From Zooshikella ganghwensis DSM 15267 (GTDB lineage: Bacteria; Pseudomonadota; Gammaproteobacteria; Pseudomonadales; Zooshikellaceae), in the NCBI RefSeq assembly GCF_000428585.1, contig NZ_AUAF01000023.1, positions 1 through 49,492 of the forward strand: a stretch of 49,492 nucleotides of DNA. Reading direction: 5' to 3'. Made by a program: the position numbers and the translations under genes. Under the pieces are notes generated by a model. It was given only the letters and a program-made list of their open reading frames with translations. It was not told where the DNA came from and searched no databases. Below are positions 8,699 through 16,913 of the stretch, one piece after another (position 1 is the first letter of the stretch; each line of letters opens with the position of its first letter).

Positions 8699-8889
8699 CC
8701 TCCGGGATGCCAGGGATGGCAACGGAGCAAACGGCGAAGTGTCAACCAGAGACCATAGCCAAGGCCATGTTGAAGTAATGCCTGCTCAGCATAGTGGGAA
8801 CAACTTGGGTAAAACCGACAGTTATTACCAAGCAGTGGACTAATCAACCAACGATAAATTTTTAATAAACCGAGTAGAAGATACTTCAT
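8569..8889 (-). CDS. yidD: Membrane protein insertion efficiency factor YidD
   Basis: This is a 106-aa protein. The first 70 residues are the YidD family core: an amphipathic N-terminus ([19 protein letters not shown]), then [16 protein letters not shown], then [18 protein letters not shown]. YidD acts at the inner membrane near the YidC insertase. It usually sits between rnpA and yidC; neither is visible here, so this copy is displaced. About 36 residues follow the normal family end and lie antisense to the 3' end of the AraC-type gene. The ribosome-binding site is weak. Confidence 0.9.
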   Translation of the reverse strand: MKYLLLGLLKIYRWLISPLLGNNCRFYPSCSHYAEQALLQHGLGYGLWLTLRRLLRCHPWHPGGYDPVPGDEVESAIVDSEKSLPRTERLKSEGLNKNCCLKQRAK

Positions 8890-8977
8890 TAAGCCAGCTT
8901 TTATTTATTTAGCGACATGCCACCAAGTATAACGCAGGCTCAAAAGTAAACCCAGCGCATAGAATATCAATAAGCTA

Positions 8978-9805
8978 TTAACGTTGATGAAGGGGTTGCA
9001 GATACTGCCACAGTTGCTCCTTGGTGGATGCATTAAATGTATGAACATACAACTCGCTGCCAGGTCCACTTGCAACGATCTGCTGAGACTCTTTTAGGTC
9101 AAATGCTCCCTGCAATTTAGCCTTCAAAACCATTCCCCTATTTTTAGTGGATAGCCAATAAGGTAATGTTTGTTTAGGGTGGTCCGATGCGATTTTCATC
9201 GCGTCACTATGTGCTTCAGTTGGTGCCTCGTCCTGGGTATAGCCAATTATTTTTTCATTACTGTCAATGGCTGTATTTAATGTAAGCGCAGTGACATCAG
9301 CACTACTAAACATCAACTGCAGATCGACTTGTTGTCGATTAATGGCCTTAAACAGCAAGTTATAGTCATAGTACTGGCCATTTGGACAAAACACTTTACC
9401 CATCACCTGTAGTTGTTTTTTCCGCCGAGCAAACCCGTAAATAAACTGCTGCTGACATGTCTGAGCAACAACGGGCAGCTGATTTTCCTGAAGCATTTTT
9501 GGAATGGCTTTGAGTGTCACAAACCCCAATCCAGGCTGATTCTGCCATAATACTTTTTTATGCTTAGGATCAAAGACAGACAGTCCCCCACCTTGTGCCG
9601 TATTCCACTCAATCACAAAGTCACCTAATGGAAATTGCTGTGCTGCAAAAAGGACAGGTGAATAGTGCAGTTGCCGCTGCTTAAACAATTGTTCTGCAAC
9701 CCTTGCCTGGTACCAAAGCCCGGCAGCTGCCAACATACCTAATACACCAACAACTAAAATAGCCCCATAGACGATAGGTTGGTGAAACCCGCTACGACTC
9801 AACAT
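8978..9805 (-). CDS. Membrane-anchored protein resembling the N-terminal domain of GH31 glycosidases
   Basis: This is a 275-aa protein. An N-terminal membrane anchor (residues ~11-32) is followed by a beta-rich domain. 'GLSVFDPKHKKVLWQNQPG' resembles the early strands of family-31 alpha-glycosidases (typically ...VLWQSLPG). The end 'LPYWLSTKNRGMVLKAKLQG' and 'STKEQLWQYLQPLHQR' resembles the segment just before their TIM barrel. No barrel or catalytic Asp motif follows; the frame stops and 90 nt later yidD begins. It is either a non-catalytic derivative of that domain or an unrelated beta-sandwich. AGGTG precedes the ATG, which overlaps the thioesterase gene by 7 nt, implying co-transcription. 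Confidence 0.5.
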   Translation of the reverse strand: MLSRSGFHQPIVYGAILVVGVLGMLAAAGLWYQARVAEQLFKQRQLHYSPVLFAAQQFPLGDFVIEWNTAQGGGLSVFDPKHKKVLWQNQPGLGFVTLKAIPKMLQENQLPVVAQTCQQQFIYGFARRKKQLQVMGKVFCPNGQYYDYNLLFKAINRQQVDLQLMFSSADVTALTLNTAIDSNEKIIGYTQDEAPTEAHSDAMKIASDHPKQTLPYWLSTKNRGMVLKAKLQGAFDLKESQQIVASGPGSELYVHTFNASTKEQLWQYLQPLHQR

Positions 9806-10245
9806 GTATCACCTGTAAGCCGTTGATAGGTAGCGAGTAAACCTGCAGGAAAGCGGCGCGGCTTACCTTGAAGTGTTACACAGTTATAGGTACTGACAGC
9901 ACGTAGAATTGTTTCCTTATCTTTGGTGCGCACTAATTGAAATGTTCGCTGCAATGCCCAACGCTCGTCACAACGAGTAATCCACGTCGCAAGTTGTAGA
10001 TGATCCCCAAGATAAGCGGGCAGTAAATAATCCAAACAGTGCTGCTTAACAACCATTGCACACTGCCACTGTTGATAGTCATGAAGGCTAATCCCTTCTG
10101 CAGCAATTTGACGCCATGCAACTTCCTGCAACCAGTTAACATATACAGCATTATTGACATGTCCATAGTGATCAATTGCATCGGCTTGCACTAAAATTGA
10201 CATGACAAAAGGTTTGGGAAAGTCCCAAATTTCAGTCTCACCCAT
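9799..10245 (-). CDS. Hotdog-fold acyl-CoA thioesterase (4HBT/YbgC family)
   Basis: This 148-aa protein has the family length. The motif 'VQADAIDHYGHVNNAVYVNW' carries the Asp (D-x-x-GHVNN) used for hydrolysis, and 'QEVAWRQIAAEG' continues the hotdog helix. 'TWITRCDERWALQRTFQLVR' is the usual central strand region. It should hydrolyse an acyl- or aryl-CoA thioester in the cytosol; the substrate is not evident. It overlaps the PLP-protein gene by 8 nt and the anchored downstream gene by 7 nt, so the three are probably translated from one transcript. Confidence 0.8.
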   Translation of the reverse strand: MGETEIWDFPKPFVMSILVQADAIDHYGHVNNAVYVNWLQEVAWRQIAAEGISLHDYQQWQCAMVVKQHCLDYLLPAYLGDHLQLATWITRCDERWALQRTFQLVRTKDKETILRAVSTYNCVTLQGKPRRFPAGLLATYQRLTGDTC

Positions 10246-11521
10246 GATTCACTTCGCTAATACTTCGTGATAATACAGGCCATTTTTCTACAATTTGTCC
10301 CCGCCTGACAATCAGCAAGTCCTCAAATTCCAACATTACTGCTTCACTTTGTTGAGGACGAAAAAAAACAAAATCATCCATGGTCAAAGCAGTTCGAGAA
10401 GAACTTGTCAGAATTTCCTGATTAGAGCTTCGTCCATAAAGACGATTCAGGCTCAACCCTCCTGGTGCTTCAGGTATCGCTTTCCAAAATCCCCCATAAA
10501 TAAACAGCGCCTGTCGCCAGTTAGGGTTCCACCAGCCAATGGTTTTAGACAGCTTCTCTAAAAAGGGTAGCTCAAACTGATTCAGTTTTTTTAATACCGG
10601 TGTTGCAATAAAGTAGGCAGCCTGATGGCCACGCAACCAGGGCCGCTCAAAGTCCTTAGGCATGAGCAAGGCTGAACCAACACTGATATCATTAAATAAC
10701 GATATATTTTGGTACAGCATATAAGTTTGACTACCCGCACCATTTAACGTCAGCTGGTCATGCCATAAGTTAGGAAACTGCTGCTGTATAAAGCTAACGA
10801 GTTGCGTAAAACGCTTAGCGACTTCATCCCTTGCTCTTAATAGCTGTTGCTGTTTTCGCCAAGGTAATGAGGGCAACTTCGCTATGTGGGCCTCATATCC
10901 CATTAAACCACTGAAGTTAAGATAACGTGGGTGATCAGCAATAAGCCCCAGCAATACTGAAAGCTCAGCAGCAGAACTTACGCCACCGCGGTGCAAGCCA
11001 ATATCCACTTCCACATTTATGTTTAACTTGATGTTTTGCTGCCGTGCAAAACGCAGGTATTGCCTTAGTCGCTCAGGACTATCGATTAACCACTGAATTT
11101 GGTGGAGACGATGCTTTTGGTCATCATCACAGGTATGCCAAAACTTCATGATAGCCGCAATGGGTAATGGCTTACCCAATAAAAAATCTACATCATGATA
11201 ATACCGATGCAAAAAAGACAAAAAAGGCCGATGGAAAACCATCAATCGACGACTACCTGTTCGCTCCATCAGGTAATTAATCAGAGATAAACAAGGAATA
11301 GACTTTACGACTAAACGGAGTTTGGTTTTCCCATTTAGCCGCTGTTGAACAGACTCAAGATTACTATCGACGGTATCCAAGTCGACCAGCTGAGAAGGTT
11401 GTCCTCCTGCTTTCTTTTGGAGCTGCTGATTTAGTAAAGAAAAATATTGATTATAAGGTTTTCCCCTGTCTTTGGGGCGAAGCAAAAATGACAAAATAAT
11501 TAACAGTAGAATCCATTCCAT
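10238..11521 (-). CDS. Fold-III PLP protein (alanine racemase / D-threonine aldolase-like), membrane-anchored
   Basis: The ATG at 11521 is chosen because GAGGAG lies 7-8 nt upstream; an open frame extends 23 codons further. The 427-aa product starts with a hydrophobic anchor (MEWILLLIILSFLL). The fold-III barrel follows: 'LVDLDTVDSNLESVQQRL', 'LRLVVKSIP' (Lys expected to bind PLP), 'INVEVDIGLHRGGV', 'FSGLMGYEAHIAK', and a glycine-rich 'LNGAGSQTYMLY'. This matches the D-threonine aldolase/DSD1 branch rather than classical alanine racemase, though the substrate cannot be told. Its N-terminal anchor is unusual for a cytosolic PLP enzyme. It is first in a unit with the thioesterase, the anchored protein and perhaps yidD. 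Confidence 0.75.
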   Translation of the reverse strand: MEWILLLIILSFLLRPKDRGKPYNQYFSLLNQQLQKKAGGQPSQLVDLDTVDSNLESVQQRLNGKTKLRLVVKSIPCLSLINYLMERTGSRRLMVFHRPFLSFLHRYYHDVDFLLGKPLPIAAIMKFWHTCDDDQKHRLHQIQWLIDSPERLRQYLRFARQQNIKLNINVEVDIGLHRGGVSSAAELSVLLGLIADHPRYLNFSGLMGYEAHIAKLPSLPWRKQQQLLRARDEVAKRFTQLVSFIQQQFPNLWHDQLTLNGAGSQTYMLYQNISLFNDISVGSALLMPKDFERPWLRGHQAAYFIATPVLKKLNQFELPFLEKLSKTIGWWNPNWRQALFIYGGFWKAIPEAPGGLSLNRLYGRSSNQEILTSSSRTALTMDDFVFFRPQQSEAVMLEFEDLLIVRRGQIVEKWPVLSRSISEVNHG

Positions 11522-12150
11522 TAGGGTGCTCCTCGAATTAATAATGCTGGAAAAGTGCAAACTAAATGAGGGATTACTTAATATACCCAAAACGAAGGTT
11601 TTTTAGGGGCGGCTGTCAAGCGATGAATCCCCTGGGCAAGTTTACTGCTGTGAAACTTGCGGTAGCCACTTTAATTGATATAACAGCGCTGCTGGGCGGT
11701 TATATTAATAAGTGACTGGGGTGACAGTTAAATGCTCCTCGGCAATTGCTCCTGCATTGCTCTACTACATGACATCCATGTCATTATGCATAAACTGGAT
11801 TCGCACCATCCTTGGCGGTCAAGAGCGCTGACAACAAACCCTAAAAACAATTCGTGAAGGGTATAATTAACCCTTTGTTGCACTTACTGTAGTAAGCACA
11901 TAACCTGTTGAGTATCATCCGTAATAATCAACGTTAAAAACTGGTTTCAGAATACGTGAGTTCTTGCTTAATTCAACCTGAAAAAAACTTCCCCCACTGA
12001 AAAAGGTTGGCTTAATATACAAAAAGCGCTGGCAAAATGCTCAGCGCTTTTTTTGATATTTATAAAGCAGTTCTATGCTAGATCAACTCTAGTACCACTC
12101 AATCATTGAATCATCTAAAGCAAGCCCAAACACAGACCTAAAACACAATG
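11522..12150. other. Gene-free stretch with several palindromes
   Basis: No supported gene. It contains ATGACAT/ATGTCAT around CC (11769-11784), AAGGGT/ACCCTT (11857-11875), CTTACT/AGTAAG around GT (11883-11896) and the pfk terminator at 12021-12052. The 11600-11840 part looks structured and could be the relic of a mobile-element end or a non-coding RNA; no family was recognised. The promoter of the operon starting at 11521 should lie at the left side but was not identified. Confidence 0.4.
12021..12055 (-). terminator. Rho-independent terminator, probably bidirectional, after the first phosphofructokinase gene
   Basis: AAAAAGCGCTG (12021-12031) pairs exactly with CAGCGCTTTTT (12042-12052) around a 10-nt loop. 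T-runs result on both strands. It lies about 100 nt downstream of the pfk stop on the minus strand. Confidence 0.8.
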
Positions 12151-13257
12151 TTACTGATCACCAAAGCTGGTACCCACTAAGCGAGCGGTTTCAACCCAAG
12201 CATGGTCAACAGGCACACGGTTTGTCGTATTTGCAACTTCTTCAATTGCCACAGGTACAATTTCTTGCCCTTTCACTGCAACCATGTTGCCGAACTTTTC
12301 TTCATGAATCATTCTGGCACAAGCTGTTCCTAAACGAGTTGCCAATAAACGGTCGAAAGAAGAAGGCGTTCCACCACGCTGCAAGTGACCTAAAATCGTT
12401 AAGCGAGATTCTTGGCCCGTAATTTCCTCGATTTCTTGAGTCAGTTTCACGCTATGACCAACTCGCGCACCTTCTAAGCGGCGAATCTTTTCTTCCAGTT
12501 GATCTCGCTCTTGCTCACCTTCTGTCGCAGCCAGCTGCTTTTTAAGCTCTGCTACAACTTTTGCGTCTTCTTTAGTAATCGCACCTTCAGCAACAGCGAC
12601 GATACTAAAACGCTTACCAGCGCGAGCACGGCGTTTAATAGCCGCAGAGATCATGTTCACATCATAGGGTATTTCTGGCAGTAGAATAACATCCGCACCA
12701 CCCGCAATACCTGCACCCAAGGTCAACCAGCCCGCAGAGTTACCCATGATTTCTACAACCATTACCCGGTGGTGACTGGTTGCAGTAGAGTGCAAACGGT
12801 CAATAGCTTCAGTGGCAATACCCAGGGCTGTATTAAAACCAAATGTTACGTCTGTGCATGCAATGTCATTGTCGATCGTTTTAGGCATGGTGACCACATT
12901 CAAGCCAGCCTCTTTTAAACGCATTGCATTTTTATGAGTACCATCGCCACCCAGGCAAACCAATGCATCAAGGTGGTGACGATTATAGGTAGCAACAATT
13001 TCATCGGTCATTTCTCTGGTACGCGCAGGTGTATCACGACTTGTACCCAAGATAGTTCCGCCATCAACGAGAATGCCAGAAAGTGTTTTTCTGTTTAACT
13101 CTAAAGTCCGGTCTTGTGCCATACCACGAAAACCGTCCAGAAAACCGACAAATTGCATGTCATATTGATTTTGGCCCGCCCGAACCAAACCACGAATAGC
13201 CGCATTTAATCCAGGACAGTCACCGCCACTGGTGAGAACGCCAATAAATTTAGACAT
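12151..13257 (-). CDS. pfkA: 6-phosphofructokinase, copy 1
   Basis: This is a 368-aa protein; ATG 13257 follows GGAGG by 10 nt. It phosphorylates fructose 6-phosphate in glycolysis. Signature motifs are [18 protein letters not shown] at the N-terminus, CLGGDGTHKNA (Asp105, Gly106), MPKTIDNDI (Lys126, catalytic Asp129) and [19 protein letters not shown]. By the Gly104/Lys124 rule (E. coli numbering), Gly here argues for ATP use, while the Lys is shared with the pyrophosphate-dependent and clade-X enzymes, so the phosphoryl donor is not certain. It carries a charged coiled insertion (~residues 225-255). A sigma-70 promoter lies about 190 nt upstream. A paralogue lies immediately upstream on the same strand. 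Confidence 0.88.
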   Translation of the reverse strand: MSKFIGVLTSGGDCPGLNAAIRGLVRAGQNQYDMQFVGFLDGFRGMAQDRTLELNRKTLSGILVDGGTILGTSRDTPARTREMTDEIVATYNRHHLDALVCLGGDGTHKNAMRLKEAGLNVVTMPKTIDNDIACTDVTFGFNTALGIATEAIDRLHSTATSHHRVMVVEIMGNSAGWLTLGAGIAGGADVILLPEIPYDVNMISAAIKRRARAGKRFSIVAVAEGAITKEDAKVVAELKKQLAATEGEQERDQLEEKIRRLEGARVGHSVKLTQEIEEITGQESRLTILGHLQRGGTPSSFDRLLATRLGTACARMIHEEKFGNMVAVKGQEIVPVAIEEVANTTNRVPVDHAWVETARLVGTSFGDQ

Positions 13258-13641
13258 ACGTAAAGGACCTCCAAACACTTATATAACTAATACTTATGAA
13301 ACGGTAGTCTGATTGGCACGAAAGAACTTGATAGTCTTTTTTTAATGATAATTGTCTTTTTAGCATCAGACGGAAAAAACTTCTAACGGACTCTAAGGAA
13401 CAATGGTTCAAGTTTTCGATACGTATGTGGCTGATTTCTGTCGATAGCCGCAATTATATCTATCGCATCGTTAGCGACAACTTTAAAACTCATTAATACT
13501 GAGCTAAAGCAACATATTGCATATCAGAAAAATATTTTTATCTATTGCAAACACTCAAAATAAAGGGAAATACAACAGTTGGATAACATTAAATAGATAA
13601 TATTACATAGTGTATTGTTCATTAACAAAACGTATCAGGCA
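13258..13641. other. Gene-free stretch between the two phosphofructokinase genes
   Basis: No gene is supported. It holds the promoter of copy 1 at 13453-13480 and an approximately 190-nt leader for that gene. The remaining part, nearest the end of copy 2, is AT-rich; no clear terminator for copy 2 was seen. Confidence 0.5.
13453..13480 (-). promoter_or_regulatory. Sigma-70 promoter for the first phosphofructokinase gene
   Basis: On the minus strand TTGTCG (13475-13480) is followed after 16 nt by a perfect TATAAT (13453-13458). It points toward the gene starting at 13257, leaving a leader of about 190 nt. The match is by eye. Confidence 0.65.
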
Positions 13642-14763
13642 CTAAATACCCAAGCAAATACCCATTTCTTTTGCTGTTTGTACCCAGGAGTGATTTTCAG
13701 GTACACGTTTCTTTTCCAAAACAACCTGCTCGAGAGGAACAGGTACTAATGACTCTCCATTAACCGCAACCATTACACCAAACTGGTTTTGTTGAATTAA
13801 TTGAGCAGCCGTTGCACCTAAATGTGTTGCCAGTAAACGGTCACCGGCAGAAGGTGTTCCGCCCCGTTGCAAATGGCCTAATATGGTCAACCTTGATTCT
13901 TGTCCTGTGAGCTTTTCTACCTGCTCTGTCAGCCACAGACTATGATCGGCATGTTGATTGGCAATGGCTTTAATTTGCTGCTTTAGCGCTTTTCTCTCAG
14001 CCTTATCCTCGATAGTACTGCGCTGCTGCTCCAAAGCCGTTAAACGCTGAGCTTCTTCAACAGTTAATGCCCCCTCAGCATAGGCAATAATACTAAACCG
14101 TTTACTGGAACGAACCCGACGCTTAATGGCTTCCGCCACTACTTCTAGTCGATAAGGTAACTCGGGTAATAAGATGACATCAGCCCCTCCGGCAATGCCC
14201 GCACCTAACGCTAACCAGCCAGCATTATGCCCCATAATTTCGACAACAATAACCCGGTGGTGACTGGTAGCGGTGGTATGTAAACGATCTATGGCCTGCG
14301 TAGCAATACCTAACGCCGTATCAAAACCAAAGGTCACATCGGTTATTGCGACATCATTATCAATGGTTTTTGGCAGTGTAATCACATTGAGTCCAGCTTG
14401 TTTTAAGCGCAGAGCATTTTTTTGGGTTCCTCCACCACCGATACAAACTAGTCCATCTAAGTGATTTCGATGGTAGTTTTCAACAATGGTCTCTGTCATA
14501 TCGATGACTTTGTTACCAATGGGCATCTTATGTGGTTTATCGCGGCTGGTACCTAAAATAGTCCCTCCATCCGTCAAAATCCCTGAGAGGACTTGATCAT
14601 TCAGCTCAATGGTTCTATCCAGTGCTATACCTCGAAAACCATCTTTAAACCCGATAAACTCCATGCCATAGCCATACTGGCCCGCCTTAACCACTCCACG
14701 AATTGCAGCGTTTAGACCAGGACAATCTCCACCACTTGTTAAAATGCCAATGTGTTTGGTCAT
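13642..14763 (-). CDS. 6-phosphofructokinase paralogue, copy 2, with altered active-site loop
   Basis: This is a 373-aa protein clearly related to copy 1 along its whole length ([31 protein letters not shown] with Asp135, [19 protein letters not shown]). The nucleotide loop reads [11 protein letters not shown] instead of GGDGT: Gly111 stands where copy 1 has Asp105, the residue equivalent to the Mg2+-contacting Asp103 of E. coli PfkA. The plus strand reads ccaccaccga there, so this is not a translation slip. It may be weakly active, use another donor, or be regulatory. A 6-residue insertion (~80-86) also distinguishes it. AGGGG precedes the ATG by about 6 nt. Confidence 0.85.
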   Translation of the reverse strand: MTKHIGILTSGGDCPGLNAAIRGVVKAGQYGYGMEFIGFKDGFRGIALDRTIELNDQVLSGILTDGGTILGTSRDKPHKMPIGNKVIDMTETIVENYHRNHLDGLVCIGGGGTQKNALRLKQAGLNVITLPKTIDNDVAITDVTFGFDTALGIATQAIDRLHTTATSHHRVIVVEIMGHNAGWLALGAGIAGGADVILLPELPYRLEVVAEAIKRRVRSSKRFSIIAYAEGALTVEEAQRLTALEQQRSTIEDKAERKALKQQIKAIANQHADHSLWLTEQVEKLTGQESRLTILGHLQRGGTPSAGDRLLATHLGATAAQLIQQNQFGVMVAVNGESLVPVPLEQVVLEKKRVPENHSWVQTAKEMGICLGI

Positions 14764-14791
14764 TTACAGCCCCTGCGTTTGCGTGTTGTTT

Positions 14792-14811
14792 ATACCCTTG
14801 GCGAAGGGTAT
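14792..14811. repeat. Palindrome of the TATACCCTT/AAGGGTATA type in the leader of pfk copy 2
   Basis: ATACCCTT (14792-14799) and AAGGGTAT (14804-14811) are exact inverted copies around GGCG. It resembles the 11-bp palindrome at 293-318 and lies about 30 nt before the start codon of pfk copy 2, so it could also affect translation. Confidence 0.55.
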
Positions 14812-14871
14812 GCCTCAAACAAAGAAAACAATTACTGATAATTAAAGTACAAAGTTAAGCTTTTGCTGGTG

Positions 14872-14913
14872 AAAAAACAAAAAACCATGTTCAACGCCTG
14901 CTGAACATGGTTT
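14872..14913 (-). terminator. Rho-independent terminator of the flagellar operon (after fliK)
   Basis: AAACCATGTTCA (14882-14893) and TGAACATGGTTT (14902-14913) form a perfect 12-bp stem with an 8-nt loop. On the minus strand the stem is followed by a T-rich tract (plus-strand A-run 14872-14881). It lies about 250 nt after the fliK stop. Confidence 0.85.
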
Positions 14914-15160
14914 GACATTACCTATCGTATAAAAAGCACTAAGGTGATGACAAGTCAGTCATACCACAAGTTAGCGAATAAATATTCATTCACTTAATAA
15001 TGAACAAAACCTGATAAAGATATTTAGAAGCGTTAGCAAAGCCTATGGCAGTAATTTCAGTATTTTCGCAACACCACCAAAATCAACTACATTAGAAAAA
15101 CATAATTTGTAGTATGATGTTCAGTGACTGGAAAAAATACCTTTTGCTAAATAAAAGCAT

Positions 15161-16471
15161 TTAGGCATAAAAATCTACCCCCCCTATTCGGCCACCAATA
15201 ATTGGCTGAGTAACTCCTTGCAGCTCCATATTTTCTTCAGCTGTCGATAACCTTGACCAGTCGCCGTCCACTTCACCGTCATGCTGCTTCATTGCTTCTC
15301 GACGATCTTGATGATTTTGCCCTGATACATCCACATTAACATCCGTAAACCCTTGTTGCATAAGCTGTTCACGAAGGCGTGCCAGTTGCTGTTCAATCGC
15401 ATCTCTGACTGGTGCATGATGGCTGGTAAAACTGATATTCGCCTGGTCATGCTGAATATTGACTTTGACTTCTACCGGCCCAAGATCGGGAGGATCTAAT
15501 TGCAGGTGGGCCATTTGAACACCTTGTCCTGTCAACCAACTGACCTGTTCTCGAAATGCTTGCCCCCATTCAGGTGCTCTTAATGAAGGGGCTACCAATG
15601 TACTTAGTAACATATCCTGGCTACTGCCCGTTCCAGATAAAACAGCTTGCCCTGTTCCTGTGCCACTCGATAAAGAGCTTACAGGACTTTGATTTAGTAT
15701 GGACAGACCAGTTGCTCCTGCACTGGACGATGCGCTGAGGGCTTTTGCTTCACCATGATTTGCCATCAAACCATCCGACAATCCTTGAACTAGCTGAGAA
15801 AAATCCGCTGTTGAACTGATACCTACTCGATTAAACATTGCCTGCTGAAGCGGGTTAAGGGAATGTTTTGCTAAACCATCATCTTTAGTGTGTTGCTGCT
15901 CCAGGCCTGCAAACGGTTTTAAATTAGTCGAGTCCCAGCCTTGTTCTAAACTTAGCGAACCTTGACCCAAGGCTGGCGGTCTTCCATTCATTTTGTCTCT
16001 TAGCTGCATAAGCAGCTGCTTTTCCTCTGCCATCAGAGGCATCTGTTGTAACGTAGGCGAAGCAAAACCCTGACCTACCGAAGATAAATTAAAGGAACTT
16101 GGTGTTGAAGGTAGAACTGTCGTCTGATGATTAGCACCGGCAGTCACTTGCCGACCGGCAGCTGCTTGCATAGCGAGGGGAATGAATAACAGGCTTGAGT
16201 CAATAGCCTCTCCGAGGATATCACTCTCTAGCGTTGGACTATGTTCACCAGTCTGAGACGTATCTTTTTTCTGGTACTCGAGTTGATTATGAAGCGTTTT
16301 TTCTTCAGAACTACCCTGCGCAGTACTGCTTTTATCATGATAAACCTGCTTAAATTTATCTTGTTCTGATTCACTCGTATTTTTATTTTCCTGAACTTTC
16401 TGGGGTCCTTGCGAGGCTTTACTCTTAGATTCAGAGTCCCCCAGCTTAAAAATACTTATTTGCTCACTCAT
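15161..16471 (-). CDS. fliK: Flagellar hook-length control protein FliK
   Basis: This is a 436-aa protein. The N-terminal ~300 residues are Gln/Ser/Gly-rich and low in structure, as expected for the molecular-ruler part. Residues ~310-395 are the conserved hook-length domain: QVSWLTGQGVQMAHLQLDPP, then DLGPVEVKVNIQHDQANISF, then VRDAIEQQLARLREQL. FliK is secreted during hook assembly and switches export specificity through FlhB. It is the last gene of the long flagellar operon, just after the Hpt gene, and is followed by a strong terminator. The ribosome-binding site is weak. Confidence 0.92.
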   Translation of the reverse strand: MSEQISIFKLGDSESKSKASQGPQKVQENKNTSESEQDKFKQVYHDKSSTAQGSSEEKTLHNQLEYQKKDTSQTGEHSPTLESDILGEAIDSSLLFIPLAMQAAAGRQVTAGANHQTTVLPSTPSSFNLSSVGQGFASPTLQQMPLMAEEKQLLMQLRDKMNGRPPALGQGSLSLEQGWDSTNLKPFAGLEQQHTKDDGLAKHSLNPLQQAMFNRVGISSTADFSQLVQGLSDGLMANHGEAKALSASSSAGATGLSILNQSPVSSLSSGTGTGQAVLSGTGSSQDMLLSTLVAPSLRAPEWGQAFREQVSWLTGQGVQMAHLQLDPPDLGPVEVKVNIQHDQANISFTSHHAPVRDAIEQQLARLREQLMQQGFTDVNVDVSGQNHQDRREAMKQHDGEVDGDWSRLSTAEENMELQGVTQPIIGGRIGGVDFYA

Positions 16472-16551
16472 AGCTATGTCTCAACCCAAATTAATGTAGG
16501 GATCCTGACTGCACTTAGCCATAAAGTGAGCAAACTTTATGCCCAGCAGCA

Positions 16552-16890
16552 TTAATCTGTGAGCGTTTCTTTTAAGAGTCTTGAGACGGTTTTAAATTCT
16601 TGCTGCAACCCTAAAATGAGTGGCGAAATAGGCTCGAGCTGACGCTCTCTTGCGAGGTTTTCAATCTCCCTGGCCAGATGTGCAAGCGGGGTAATGAACA
16701 TATTTAAGCAACTACCTTTTAGGCTATGAGCCAATTCCCTCATCTGCTCCGCATCATGTTCAGCTAGTGCTTCATCCATTGCCGCTATTCGTTGCTCACT
16801 ATCACGAATAAATGTTTCCACCAACTGATTATATTCATCTTCCATGACTTCTTGTAATTCTTGCAGTGCAGCCAAATCAATATGTTCCAT
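16552..16890 (-). CDS. hptB: Histidine phosphotransfer protein, HptB-like
   Basis: This 112-aa protein is a single Hpt four-helix bundle. The motif RELAHSLKGSCLNMF carries the phospho-acceptor His55. AAGGA lies 6 nt before the ATG. In Pseudomonas, HptB passes phosphate to the receiver of HsbR, linking sensor kinases to the HsbA switch that controls flagella and biofilm. Finding it directly after hsbR and before fliK matches that system. The cognate kinase is not in the window, unless the orphan hybrid kinase at 2688-5102 feeds it. Confidence 0.88.
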   Translation of the reverse strand: MEHIDLAALQELQEVMEDEYNQLVETFIRDSEQRIAAMDEALAEHDAEQMRELAHSLKGSCLNMFITPLAHLAREIENLARERQLEPISPLILGLQQEFKTVSRLLKETLTD

Positions 16891-16913
16891 AGTGTTTCCT
16901 TACGTCATATGCT

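Larger units (their letters stand above)
14764..15160. other. Gene-free stretch between fliK and the second phosphofructokinase gene
   Basis: No gene supported. It contains the fliK-operon terminator (14872-14913) and a copy of the ATACCCTT/AAGGGTAT palindrome just upstream of pfk copy 2. The remainder (14914-15160) shows no clear structure. A promoter for copy 2 must lie between 14764 and about 14870 but was not clearly recognised. Confidence 0.5.

Noticed and set aside
13250-13453. 67-aa open frame upstream of pfk copy 1
   Set aside because: It lies in the leader between the sigma-70 promoter and the pfk start, has no recognisable motif or ribosome-binding site, and reads like chance.
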